The notes beneath the pieces were generated by a model. It worked only from the letters and a program-made list of their open reading frames with translations, was not told the DNA's origin and did not search any database. From contig NZ_SMKY01000052.1 of assembly GCF_004349235.1 (NCBI RefSeq), positions 1 to 39,533 on the forward strand: a stretch of 39,533 nucleotides of DNA. Direction: 5' to 3'. The position numbers and the translations under genes are program-made. Source of the DNA: Actinomadura darangshiensis. GTDB lineage: Bacteria > Actinomycetota > Actinomycetes > Streptosporangiales > Streptosporangiaceae. Of the stretch, positions 15,869 to 24,257 are shown one piece after another. Position 1 is the stretch's first letter; each line of letters opens with the position of its first letter.

Positions 15869-17665
15869 TCAGGACCGAGGGCGGGCCGGGCCCGTGCCGC
15901 TCAGATGCCTTGCGGTGTTGACGAGCCCGACGTGCGAGTACGCCTGCGGGGTGTTCCCGATCTGCCGTCCGGTGGCGGTGTCGTACTCCTCGCTGAGCAG
16001 GCCGAGGTCGTTGCGCAGGCCGAGCAGCCGCTCGAACAGGTCGGTGGCCTGCTTCGTCCGGCCGATGCCGTGCAGGGCGTCCGCGAGCCAGAACGTGCAC
16101 GCGAGGAACGAGCCCTCGCCACCGGGCAGGCCGTCGACGCCGCCGTCCGCGCCCGTGTCGTAGCGCAGCATGAACCCGTCCCGGTACAGCTCCCGCTGCA
16201 CCTCGTCGACCGTGCCGACCACGCGCGGGTCGTTCCACGGCAGGAACCCGACCTGCGGGATGAGCAGCAGCGCCGCGTCCAGCCCGCGCGACCCGTAGAA
16301 CTGGGTGAATGTGCCGCGGCCGGCGTCGTACCCGTTCGCGCACACGTCCGCGTGGATCTGCTCGCGCAGCGCCCTCCACCTGCCGACGGGCCCCTCAAGG
16401 CCGTGCCGCTCGACGGCGTGGACGGCGCGGTCCACACCCGCCCACGCGAGCACCTTGGAGTGGACGAAGTGGCGGCGGTCCCCGCGGACCTCCCACAGGC
16501 TGTTGTCGGGGTCGCCCCAGTGCCCTTCGAGGAAGTCCATCAGGGCGACCTGGAGGTCCCAGGCGCTCTCGTCCGACCCGATGTCCGCCTCGCGCGCGAT
16601 GTGCAGGCCGTCCATGACCTCGCCCCAGGTGTCCAGCTGGAACTGGTCGGACGCGGCGTTGCCCACCCGCACCGGCGACGAGCCCTCGTACCCGGCGAGC
16701 CAGTCGACGGTGAACTCGGTGAGCCGCCGGGTGCCGTCGATGCCGTACATGATCTGCAGGTCGGCGGGGTCGCCGGCGACGGCGCGCAGCAGCCACTCCC
16801 GCCACGCCTTCGCCTCCGCGGCGAACCCGGTGCCGAGCAGCGCCTGGAGGGTGAACGTCGCGTCCCGCAGCCAGCAGAACCGGTAGTCCCAGTTGCGCGG
16901 GCCGCCGAGCTGCTCCGGCAGGGACGTGGTCGCGGCGGCGACGATGCCGCCGGTCGGCGCGTAGGTGAGCGCCTTCAGCGTGATCAGCGACCGGCGGACC
17001 GCGTCGTCCCACCGGCCGTCGTAGTCGTAGCGCTTCATCCAGTCCGACCAGAACAGCTCCGTGTCGGACAGCGCGCGCTCGGCCCCGACCGCCTTCGGCC
17101 GCGGCAGGTGCGACGGCTTGTAGGTGAGGACGAACGGCACCCTGTCCCCGGCGGAGACGGTGAAGTCGGCGCACGTCGCCATGTCGCGGCCCACAAGCTC
17201 GACGGGGGTCTTCAGCCACGCCGCGTCCGGGCCCGCGATGGCGTTGTTCTCGCCCTCGCGATGCCGGACCCACGGCACGATCCGCCCGTAGTCGAACCGC
17301 AGCCGCATCGCCATGTGCATCGGGACGCGCCCGCTGACGCCCTCCACGATCCGGACGATGTCGGCGGCCTCCCCGCGCGGCGGCATGAAGTCGATCAGCC
17401 GGACCGTCCCGTCCGGGGTCTCCCACTCGGACTCCAGGATCAGCGTGTCGCCCCGGTACCGGCGGCGCGTGCACAGCCCGCCCGCCGCGGGCGCGACCCG
17501 CCAGAACCCCGCGTGCTCGTCGCCGAGCAGCGCGGCGAAGCAGGCGGGGGAGTCGAACCGGGGCAGGCAGAGCCAGTCGATCGACCCGTCCTTGCCGACC
17601 AGCGCGGCCGTCTGCGTGTCCCCCAGCAGGCCGTAGTCCTCGATCCGCAGCGCCAAGGCGCGCAC
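15869..17665 (-). CDS. GH15 family glycosidase (trehalase or glucoamylase type)
   Basis: A 598-residue cytoplasmic enzyme with the GH15 two-domain plan. An N-terminal beta-sandwich (IEDYGLLGDTQTAALVGKDG to GSIDWLCLPRFDSPACFAALLG) is followed by an (alpha/alpha)6 barrel beginning near 215. The barrel carries the family marks RNWDYRFCWLRDATF (257-271), QLDTWGE with the likely catalytic acid Glu349, and GGEGSFLACTFWLAD with the likely base Glu517. Actinomycete members act on trehalose or on alpha-glucans; the sequence alone does not decide, but co-transcription with glucose dehydrogenase suits either, as both yield glucose. No signal peptide is present. GTG 17665 is used as the start; a GGGG run precedes it and the ribosome binding site is not strong. 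Confidence 0.85.
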   Translation of the reverse strand: MRALALRIEDYGLLGDTQTAALVGKDGSIDWLCLPRFDSPACFAALLGDEHAGFWRVAPAAGGLCTRRRYRGDTLILESEWETPDGTVRLIDFMPPRGEAADIVRIVEGVSGRVPMHMAMRLRFDYGRIVPWVRHREGENNAIAGPDAAWLKTPVELVGRDMATCADFTVSAGDRVPFVLTYKPSHLPRPKAVGAERALSDTELFWSDWMKRYDYDGRWDDAVRRSLITLKALTYAPTGGIVAAATTSLPEQLGGPRNWDYRFCWLRDATFTLQALLGTGFAAEAKAWREWLLRAVAGDPADLQIMYGIDGTRRLTEFTVDWLAGYEGSSPVRVGNAASDQFQLDTWGEVMDGLHIAREADIGSDESAWDLQVALMDFLEGHWGDPDNSLWEVRGDRRHFVHSKVLAWAGVDRAVHAVERHGLEGPVGRWRALREQIHADVCANGYDAGRGTFTQFYGSRGLDAALLLIPQVGFLPWNDPRVVGTVDEVQRELYRDGFMLRYDTGADGGVDGLPGGEGSFLACTFWLADALHGIGRTKQATDLFERLLGLRNDLGLLSEEYDTATGRQIGNTPQAYSHVGLVNTARHLSGTGPARPRS

Positions 17666-17761
17666 CCCCGTATTCGGTTCTCCGGCTTCCTCCGACCTAC
17701 CCGTGATAGTGGATGTATGTGCTGCCCGGGAGCGTTTCCGGGGAATCCGTCCGGAACGGGG

Positions 17762-17796
17762 CCGGCACGGCGACCTGGGAGCTGCCGCCGTGCCGG
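17762..17796 (-). terminator. Hairpin terminator after the xylan operon
   Basis: CCGGCACGGCG (17762-17772) pairs perfectly with CGCCGTGCCGG (17786-17796) around a 13-base loop. It starts 18 bases after the xylanase stop at 17814 and separates the xylan operon from the GH15 operon on the same strand. Confidence 0.7.
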
Positions 17797-17813
17797 ATAC
17801 CGGTTCGGAAGTG

Positions 17814-19199
17814 TCAGGAGCCGCCGCACGTGACGGACGGGTCCGCCGCGTTCCCGCTGGACGCGTTGACGGTGAACCCGAACGAGGCGGACGCGCCCGG
17901 CGCCAGCCTCGCGTTCCAGTTCACCGGCTTGACCGTGACGACGTTGCCGCTCGTGGTCGGGCTGCCGTTCCAGAGGGCCGCGATCTGCTGCCCGGACCCC
18001 ATCGTCATGACGGCCGTCCACGAGCTGATCGCGCTGCTTCCGGCGGTGACGGTCACCTGGCCGTTGAAGCCCGTGCTCCACTGCGCGGTTCGGGTGTAGG
18101 CGCAGCTGACGGTGCCGGGGTCGCCAGGGTCGCCGGGATCGCCCGGGTCACCGGGGTCGCCGGGCTCGCCGCCGAGGGCTTCGAGGGCCGCGTCGTACGC
18201 AGGCTTCTTGTTGTAGTTGTCGTCGAAGAGGAGCGCGGCGCCCTCACCGGGGAACGTGTCGGGAACCCACGAGTACTTGTCGGTGATGCCCCACACGGTG
18301 ATGACGGTGCAGCGCGACACGGCCAGGCAGGCGGAGACGACCTTCTTGTAGTCGTTCGCCTGGGTGGCGAGCTTCGAGCTGTCCGATGGCGTGTTCATGC
18401 GGATGTCCAGCTCGGTGATGTGGACGTCCACGCCCAGCGCGGCGAACCGCTGCATGTTGGCCTGCATGTCGGAAGGGACATTGCCCAGGGTCAGGTGCGC
18501 CTGGAGCCCCACGCAGTCGATCGGGACGCCGCGCGCCTTGAAGTCCTGCACCATGGCGTAGACGGCATTGCTCTTCGCGTTCTGGCCGTCGATGTTGTAG
18601 TCGTTGTAGCAGAGCTTGGCGTTCGGGTCGGCGGCGCGCGCCGCCCGGAACGCCTCCTCGATGTACCCGTCGCCGATGACGCGCTGGAACACCGAGTCGC
18701 GGCGCGCGCCCGACCCGTCCTGGAACGCCTCGTTCACGACGTCCCAGTACGCGATCTTGCCGGCGAAGTGGCCGGCCTCCTTCGAGATGTGGTTCCGCAT
18801 CGCGCTCAGCAGGTCGTCCCGCGAGGAGATGCCGCTGACCCAGCCCGGCAGCTGGCTGTGCCACACCAGCGTGTGCCCGCGGATCTTCATGCTGTGCGCC
18901 TGGGCGTGGCTGACGAGCTGGTCGGCCGCGCTGAAGTTGAACGAGTTGCGGGACGGCTCGGTCGTGTCCCATTTCATCTCGTTCTCGGGCGTGAGCTGGT
19001 TGAACTCGCGGTCGAGCGTGGACGCGTACGCCGACTCGCCCATGTGCCCCTGGGCCGCGGCGGCCCCGAAGACCCGTCCGGTGGCGGCGGCCGCCTCGCC
19101 GAGCGTGCCGGCGGCCGCCGACGCGGGCAGCGCGACGGCCACCAGCATCGCCAGGAGCAGGGCACCCGCTCCGAGCACCGCGGTGAGTGCTTTTCTCAT
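17814..19199 (-). CDS. Secreted GH10 endo-1,4-beta-xylanase with CBM2
   Basis: A 461-residue secreted enzyme. Residues 1-29 are a signal peptide ending ASA-AA. The GH10 barrel spans about 31-343, with GHTLVWHSQLPGW at 108-120, the acid/base Glu157 in WDVVNEAF and the nucleophile Glu263 in ITELDIRM. A Gly-Asp-Pro linker of about six 3-residue repeats (344-363) leads to a family 2 carbohydrate-binding module (364-461) bounded by Cys366 and Cys458 and holding the exposed tryptophans used to bind cellulose or xylan. It cleaves the xylan backbone outside the cell. The start has AAGGAGAG 8 bases upstream. It lies 30 bases below the GH115 gene, so both are co-transcribed and act together on glucuronoxylan. 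Confidence 0.95.
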   Translation of the reverse strand: MRKALTAVLGAGALLLAMLVAVALPASAAAGTLGEAAAATGRVFGAAAAQGHMGESAYASTLDREFNQLTPENEMKWDTTEPSRNSFNFSAADQLVSHAQAHSMKIRGHTLVWHSQLPGWVSGISSRDDLLSAMRNHISKEAGHFAGKIAYWDVVNEAFQDGSGARRDSVFQRVIGDGYIEEAFRAARAADPNAKLCYNDYNIDGQNAKSNAVYAMVQDFKARGVPIDCVGLQAHLTLGNVPSDMQANMQRFAALGVDVHITELDIRMNTPSDSSKLATQANDYKKVVSACLAVSRCTVITVWGITDKYSWVPDTFPGEGAALLFDDNYNKKPAYDAALEALGGEPGDPGDPGDPGDPGDPGTVSCAYTRTAQWSTGFNGQVTVTAGSSAISSWTAVMTMGSGQQIAALWNGSPTTSGNVVTVKPVNWNARLAPGASASFGFTVNASSGNAADPSVTCGGS

Positions 19200-19229
19200 G
19201 GTTTCGTCTCTCCTTGCAAGGGGTGGGGG

Positions 19230-22200
19230 TTAGCGAAACCCGGCCCGCCGGCTTTCCGGGGGCCCGAGATAGGAGGTCCTGAGCCCGCCCGTGTCGACCA
19301 CGAGTTTCTGCAGGACGACGGTCGGGTCGACCATCCAGAACTTCAGCGTGTGCTTTCCCGGACCGGTGACGGTGTGGGTCGTGACCGTGCGGTTCACGTT
19401 GTCGGAGGTGTTGCGCTCCCACTGCCTGTTCATGGTCGTGTCGTTCGCGCCGGTCGCCGTCGTGGCGTTCACGACCTGCGGCTGCTCGCCGTCGATCGAG
19501 ACGGCGTACTTGAGCCCTTCGGCCGACAGGACGCTGTTCCGCGGCGACAGGTAGGCCCATACCTTCACGGGACCGGTGGTCGTCAGCGTCATGTCGTATT
19601 CGAGGCGCGGGCCCTTTCCGGGCTCCTGGCCGGCCGCGGTGACGGGGAACGGCTCCATTCCGGCGCCGGTCCGGCCGACGCCGGGGAGCCGATTCCAGCG
19701 GGCCGCGGCGGTGCCGGTCGCGCGGCTGTAATGGTCGGCGTTCATCGAGACGTAGCCGCCGGCCTCCACGAATCCGTGCGCCTTGGACGACTCCGGGTTG
19801 TTCACGACGGCCTGGACGGTCACCGTGCGGCCGTTCGGCCCGGAGATCTCGATGGGCACGCGGCTGGTCCCCTTGGGGGCGCGTGACCAGTCGATCCGTA
19901 CCGTCGCGCGTATCTGCTTGCCGACGCTTCCCTGAGCCCGGCTGACCCTCACCCACGGTTTCGCCGGGTCGATCCGGTAGTCGAAGGTGCCGGAGCCGCG
20001 GTTGAACACATCGATGTACTGGGCGGGCGCGCTCTGGTAGGGGCTGAATTCCGGCAGGACGGCCTCGGACTCGGCCTCCGGCCACCATTCGTCCGACCCG
20101 TCGATCGCCACGCCCATGTCGGCGCCGTCGGGGACGTCGATGCGCTTGAGCTTGGGGAAGATCTCGTCCGGCAGGGCCTCGTTGTTGAGCTCGGGCTGCT
20201 GCCAGGGCGCGTTCGGGCCGTACCGTTCGACATCGCCGTAGCCGATGTGCGGCTGGGTCTGGAAGCCTTCCCATTTCCCGCCGGCCAGCCCGGTGTTGTA
20301 GTGGTCCGACATCCGCTGGTCGTCGGCGAACCTGGCCTCGGCGAGGTCGGCGTAGTCGTTGGTGGCCGCCCGCCCCTGCTTCGCGTAGAGGATGTTGGTG
20401 AACTCGGCGTCACGCAGCTCGTACAGGTTCGCGGTCGCCTTCACCTGGTAGTGGACGAGCTCGTAGTAGGCGTCCTGATACGCCTTCGGCAATCGCTTGC
20501 GTATCCGTTCCGCCTGGGCCGCGAGACGCTTCCACCGCGTGGTCACCGTGTCCATTTCCCGGTACTGGTTGAGGTAGAAGGGCGTCTGCTGGTCGTCGTA
20601 GACGACCGCGCTCGAATCGGTGGGCAGGTCCTTGCTCGGGTCGACGGTGATGCGGCGGTTGAGCAGCTCCGGCTTCCGCAGCGCCTGGAGGTTGCCGTAG
20701 CCGTCGAGGACGTCCGCGATTTCGGCGGCGTGCTCGGGGCCGAAGTTCTGCGCGGCGTACTGCCGCTCCCATTCCTTGAGGTTGCCCAGCGACCAGCGGT
20801 CGGGGTTCCACGCGTAGTCGAGGTAGAACTGGAGCGGCATCTCGTTGTTCTTCATGTCGCCGACGTTCGCGACCCACAGGTTGCGGATCCCGTACCGGTA
20901 CGACTGGTTCAGCTGCTCCCACGTGTTGCCGAGCTGCGCGGTGTCGACCCACTTGTAGTTGCGGCCGCCGCCCACATAGTCGAAGTGGTAGTACTGCCCG
21001 TATCCGCCGGCCCGTTCGGGCAGGCTCCGGTCGGGCATCTTGCGCATGTTCCCCCAGTTGTCGTCGGTGAAGACGACCGTGACGTCGTCGGGAACGCGCA
21101 GACCCCGGTCCCAGTACCGCTGCACCTCCTTGTAGAGCGTCCAGACCTGCGGAGTGGCGGACGGGTCCTTTCCGGTGGCGTCGCCGAGGATGCTCCGCTC
21201 GCTGGAGATGATGTCCCGCATCAACTCGATGCCGTCGCCGTCCGGCAGGCTGGTGTCGCCGTTGCCGCGCATCCCGAGGGTGACGACGCCTTCGAAGTCC
21301 TCCCGGACCATTCGCTCGATGCCGTCTTTCCAGTACTTCTTGATGGCGGCCGAGTTGCGCCGGAAACTCCATTCCCCGGTTCCGCCGTACGGGTCGTGGC
21401 CGGGTTCGGTGATGTTCCCGTCCGCGTCCCGCTTGGCCGGGACGGCGTGCCGGTTCCATTCCTCGATGCCGCGCATCATCGGCGCCTCATGGGACGTTCC
21501 CATGACCACGCCGTACTGTTTCGCGGTCGCGTGGTTCTGCGGGTCGTCCTCGGCGAACGCCCGTCCCCACACCGCCGGCCACAGGTAGTTGGCCTTCAGC
21601 CGCAGCATCGTCTCGAAGACCTTGGCGTAGAACCCGTGGTTGAAGCCGCCCTCGAACCCGGGGGCCTTTCCGGGGCCGAACTGCTTGGGCGCCCACCGGC
21701 CCAGCGCCGGATTCTCGTCGTTGATGAAGAAGCCCCGGTACTTCACGGCCGGCGTGCCCTGCGTGTGCCGCCCCGGTTTCACGTAGACGGACGCCTGATG
21801 CCGGGACGGGACGTCGTCCCACCAGTACCAGGGCGAGACGCCGATGTTCTTCGAGAGGTCGTAGGCGCCGTAGATCGTGCCGCGCTGGTCGCTGCCGGCG
21901 ATGACGAACGCACGGCGAACGCCCGGCATCGGGTGGTCCACCACCTGTTCGACGGTGGTCTCCCACTTGCCCGCGATGCCCTTCACGTCCAGTTTCCCGG
22001 ACGTGACGAGGGCGTCGATGAGCGGGCTCTTGCCGATCGTGCCGACGATGACGACGTCCCGTCCGGACGGTGCCCTGTCCCGTGCGACCGCCGGCTTGAC
22101 GCCGGTCACCCGCTCGACGTCCGCTTGCAGGTCGCCGACGACGCGCACGACGCCGGCGTGGTCGGCGCCGCTGACCACCAGTGGCGCCGCCTTCCCGTGC

Positions 22201-22379
22201 TCGACGAGCGGGAAGTAGCCGCGCCCGTCCCGGAAGGAGACGTAGGACGCGGCGTCCGCGCCGGGGCGGGACGGCGGCTGCGCGGCCGCGGGCACGGTGG
22301 TCAGGGCGGCGGTGGTCAAGGCGACGGTGGTCGGGACCAGGGCCAGGAGGACTTTCCACGTCCGCGGGGATCTGCCCAT
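19230..22379 (-). CDS. Secreted GH115 xylan alpha-1,2-glucuronidase
   Basis: A 1049-residue exported enzyme of family GH115, which removes 4-O-methyl-glucuronic acid side groups from xylan. Residues 1-34 form a signal peptide (ALTTVPAAAQ). The conserved core is evident: PWYWWDDVP, KYRGFFINDENPAL, GFEGGFNHGFYAKVFETMLRLKANYLWPAVWG, and MGTSHEAPMMR, typical of the substrate cleft. The C-terminal part (about 790-1049) forms beta-rich domains, including a VFNRGSGTFDYRI immunoglobulin-like module and a final all-beta domain ending FWMVDPTVVLQKLVVD, as in full-length GH115 proteins. ATG 22379 is chosen over upstream in-frame sites because GAGGAG lies 7 bases before it and the signal peptide begins there. 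It is the first gene of the xylan operon. Confidence 0.93.
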   Translation of the reverse strand: MGRSPRTWKVLLALVPTTVALTTAALTTVPAAAQPPSRPGADAASYVSFRDGRGYFPLVEHGKAAPLVVSGADHAGVVRVVGDLQADVERVTGVKPAVARDRAPSGRDVVIVGTIGKSPLIDALVTSGKLDVKGIAGKWETTVEQVVDHPMPGVRRAFVIAGSDQRGTIYGAYDLSKNIGVSPWYWWDDVPSRHQASVYVKPGRHTQGTPAVKYRGFFINDENPALGRWAPKQFGPGKAPGFEGGFNHGFYAKVFETMLRLKANYLWPAVWGRAFAEDDPQNHATAKQYGVVMGTSHEAPMMRGIEEWNRHAVPAKRDADGNITEPGHDPYGGTGEWSFRRNSAAIKKYWKDGIERMVREDFEGVVTLGMRGNGDTSLPDGDGIELMRDIISSERSILGDATGKDPSATPQVWTLYKEVQRYWDRGLRVPDDVTVVFTDDNWGNMRKMPDRSLPERAGGYGQYYHFDYVGGGRNYKWVDTAQLGNTWEQLNQSYRYGIRNLWVANVGDMKNNEMPLQFYLDYAWNPDRWSLGNLKEWERQYAAQNFGPEHAAEIADVLDGYGNLQALRKPELLNRRITVDPSKDLPTDSSAVVYDDQQTPFYLNQYREMDTVTTRWKRLAAQAERIRKRLPKAYQDAYYELVHYQVKATANLYELRDAEFTNILYAKQGRAATNDYADLAEARFADDQRMSDHYNTGLAGGKWEGFQTQPHIGYGDVERYGPNAPWQQPELNNEALPDEIFPKLKRIDVPDGADMGVAIDGSDEWWPEAESEAVLPEFSPYQSAPAQYIDVFNRGSGTFDYRIDPAKPWVRVSRAQGSVGKQIRATVRIDWSRAPKGTSRVPIEISGPNGRTVTVQAVVNNPESSKAHGFVEAGGYVSMNADHYSRATGTAAARWNRLPGVGRTGAGMEPFPVTAAGQEPGKGPRLEYDMTLTTTGPVKVWAYLSPRNSVLSAEGLKYAVSIDGEQPQVVNATTATGANDTTMNRQWERNTSDNVNRTVTTHTVTGPGKHTLKFWMVDPTVVLQKLVVDTGGLRTSYLGPPESRRAGFR

Positions 22380-22407
22380 CGGCTGTCTCCTCAGTGAGCG
22401 GCGGTCT

Positions 22408-22419
22408 CGAAACATTTCG
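22408..22419. promoter_or_regulatory. Candidate operator 1 of the xylan operon
   Basis: CGAAACATTTCG has perfect CGAAA/TTTCG arms around two central bases. It lies 29 bases upstream of the GH115 start, in the leader or promoter. Xylanase operons of Streptomyces are controlled by LacI-type repressors at GAAA-n-TTTC palindromes, so a similar role is likely. Confidence 0.5.
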
Positions 22420-22536
22420 CTGTGTTTTCGATGGCCGTCAGGAAAATAACCCCAGCCGTCCCCAGCGTCAACTACTTGCACAGGCTTTCAAGGGGCGGAC
22501 GGGACGACCTCCGACCGGCCACGCAAGATCATCTCG

Positions 22537-22548
22537 CGAAAAGTTTCG
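22537..22548. promoter_or_regulatory. Candidate operator 2 of the xylan operon
   Basis: CGAAAAGTTTCG repeats the same arms and 2-base centre as the site at 22408, centred 129 bases away, within the divergent region between GH115 and the patatin-like gene. Paired sites suggest looping by a tetrameric repressor or separate control of the two promoters. Confidence 0.45.
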
Positions 22549-22670
22549 GGCGAGCGAATAGAAGAATGATCCTGCGGGCATCTCTTATCGGGAGGCGTAG
22601 AACCGGTTCGAGGCGCGAATCGCGCTTTTCTCGTTCACGCGGCGAAACGGCCTGGAACGAAGGGAGATCA

Positions 22671-23690
22671 ATGGACTCGGCTGCGGGCCCGCCGCGGGCG
22701 GACCTCGTCCTGGAGGGCGGCGGCGTGAAAGGCATCGCGCTGGTCGGCGCGATCGCGGAGATGGAGGCGCGCGGATACCGGCCGGGCGCGCCCGCCCGGG
22801 TCGCCGGGACCTCCGCCGGCGCGATCGTCGGATCGCTGCTGGCCGCCGGGATGCCCGTCCCCGACATGGTCCGCGTCATGCGCGAACTCGACTACCGGCC
22901 GTTCCAGGACGGCTCGCGGTTCGCCCTCGTCCGCGGGGTCTCCCTGCTCGCCACCCTCGGCCTGCACAGGGGCGACGTCCTGCACCGGTGGATCGCCGCC
23001 CGCCTCAAGGAATGCGGTGTTGAAACGTTCGGCCAGCTCAAATTGCACGACCCGGATTCCGCGCTCCCGCCCCGGCACGCCTACAAACTGGTCGTCGTGG
23101 TCTCCGACGTCAGCAGTGGCCGCATGGTGTACCTGCCATGGGAGTACGAACGCTATGGACTGAACGCCGACGACCAATCCGTGGCCGATGCCGTGCGCGC
23201 CTCGGCGTCCATTCCCGTCTTCTTCCGCCCGTGCCGGATCTGCCGCGGAGACGGCAAGAAATGCGTGCTGGTGGACGGCGGCATGCTGTCCAACTATCCG
23301 ATCACCATCTTCGACCGGGAGGACCGCGAGCCCCGCTGGCCGACGTTCGGCGTGAAATTGTCCGCGCGGACCCCGCCCGGCGGCCTGTTCCAGCCGTGGC
23401 ACGGCGTCCGCGGCCCCATCGGCTACGGCCGGGCACTCGTCTCCACGATGGCGGAGGCGCACGACCGGGCGCGGATGGACGAGCCGTCCATCGTGGCCCG
23501 GACGATGTTCGCCCGCACCGACGACGTCCTCGCGACGGACTTCGACCTCGGCGCGGCGGCCCGCGACCGCCTCTACGTCGCCGGCCGCGACGCCGCCGCG
23601 CGCTTCCTCGACCACTGGGACCACCGCGACTACCTGGCGCGATACCGCATGCCCGTCCCGCGCCCCCGGTCCGGCGCGGCCGTCGACTGA
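22671..23690 (+). CDS. Patatin-like phospholipase
   Basis: A 340-residue acyl hydrolase of the patatin fold. The oxyanion hole is GGGVKG (16-21), the nucleophile Ser48 lies in GTSAG (46-50), and the catalytic Asp202 lies in DGG (202-204), followed by the usual SNYPITIFD. These family members release fatty acids from membrane or neutral lipids in the cytoplasm. Just before the catalytic Asp is an unusual cysteine cluster, CRICRGDGKKC (Cys188, Cys191, Cys198), which might bind a metal. ATG 22671 is chosen for its AAGGGAG site; the frame is open further left without support. No signal peptide. It is divergent from the xylan operon and stands alone. Confidence 0.9.
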   Translation: MDSAAGPPRADLVLEGGGVKGIALVGAIAEMEARGYRPGAPARVAGTSAGAIVGSLLAAGMPVPDMVRVMRELDYRPFQDGSRFALVRGVSLLATLGLHRGDVLHRWIAARLKECGVETFGQLKLHDPDSALPPRHAYKLVVVVSDVSSGRMVYLPWEYERYGLNADDQSVADAVRASASIPVFFRPCRICRGDGKKCVLVDGGMLSNYPITIFDREDREPRWPTFGVKLSARTPPGGLFQPWHGVRGPIGYGRALVSTMAEAHDRARMDEPSIVARTMFARTDDVLATDFDLGAAARDRLYVAGRDAAARFLDHWDHRDYLARYRMPVPRPRSGAAVD

Positions 23691-23699
23691 CCGGCGAGT

Positions 23700-23727
23700 T
23701 TGTCAAAGTTACGTAGTTACGTAATAT
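23700..23727 (+). promoter_or_regulatory. Promoter with operator for the ArsR-like gene
   Basis: TTGTCA (23700-23705) and TAATAT (23722-23727) are separated by 16 bases and form a good vegetative promoter. Transcription would begin at about 23734, next to the GTG start at 23735, so the mRNA is probably leaderless. Between the boxes sit a tandem AGTTACGT (23707-23714, 23715-23722) and a dyad TTACGT-n4-ACGTAA (23709-23724), a likely site for self-repression by the encoded regulator. Confidence 0.55.
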
Positions 23728-23734
23728 TGGAGTC

Positions 23735-24238
23735 GTGGCTGAGGAGACACTCGCGGACCGGGTCGGCCGCCTGGAGGAGCGCATCGCCGTGCTGGAGGGC
23801 GGTGTGCGCCCGGCGGCCGGACGTCCGGAGCCGGACGACACCTTCTGGGCACTGAACGCCCTCAAGGACCGTGCCGCCGACCCCGGCGCCGTGCTGTTCA
23901 CCGGCTCGGTGACGCTGCCGAGCGGCGAGCACTACGAGTGGCAGCAGGGACACGCGGCCGACGACCTGCTCCAGGACGACTGGGCGAAGGCCGCCGAGAG
24001 CCTGTCCGCGCTCGCGCACCCCGTCCGGCTCCTCCTGCTGCGCGAGATCATGCACGGCACCCGCACCACCGCGGAGCTGGCGGCGCATGAGGACCTCGGC
24101 ACGACCGGGCAGCTCTACCACCACCTCCGCCAGCTGGTCGCGGCCGGCTGGCTGCGCACCTCCGGGCGCGGGCGCTACGCCGTCCCGGGGGAGCGGGTGG
24201 TGCCGATACTCACCGTGCTCGCGGCGACCCGCCGCTGA
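23735..24238 (+). CDS. ArsR-like winged-helix regulator
   Basis: A 167-residue protein. Residues 1-25 look like a short coiled coil (LADRVGRLEERIAVLEGG). A linker region follows, then an ArsR/helix-turn-helix domain at about 85-165: ALAHPVRLLLLREIMHG, TTAELAAHEDLGTTGQLYHHLRQLVAAGWL as the recognition helices, and GRYAVPGERVV as the wing. No metal-binding cysteine motif is seen, so the signal is not obviously a metal. GTG 23735 follows a promoter that places transcription start almost at the codon. It is 19 bases from the M23 peptidase gene and forms an operon with it. Confidence 0.8.
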   Translation: MAEETLADRVGRLEERIAVLEGGVRPAAGRPEPDDTFWALNALKDRAADPGAVLFTGSVTLPSGEHYEWQQGHAADDLLQDDWAKAAESLSALAHPVRLLLLREIMHGTRTTAELAAHEDLGTTGQLYHHLRQLVAAGWLRTSGRGRYAVPGERVVPILTVLAATRR

Positions 24239-24257
24239 CCGACCCTCTGGAGGGGAG

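Noticed and set aside
18115..18175. Short tandem GGGTCGCC-like repeats that might be a CRISPR or satellite
   Set aside because: They encode the Gly-Asp-Pro linker between GH10 and CBM2 and have no spacers.
15728..19886. Two plus-strand frames of about 700 codons (15728-17833 and 17703-19886)
   Set aside because: They lie opposite the GH15, GH10 and GH115 genes and encode no recognisable domain.
20247..22397. A 716-codon plus-strand frame opposite GH115
   Set aside because: High-GC shadow frame; the minus strand carries a full GH115 protein with conserved motifs.
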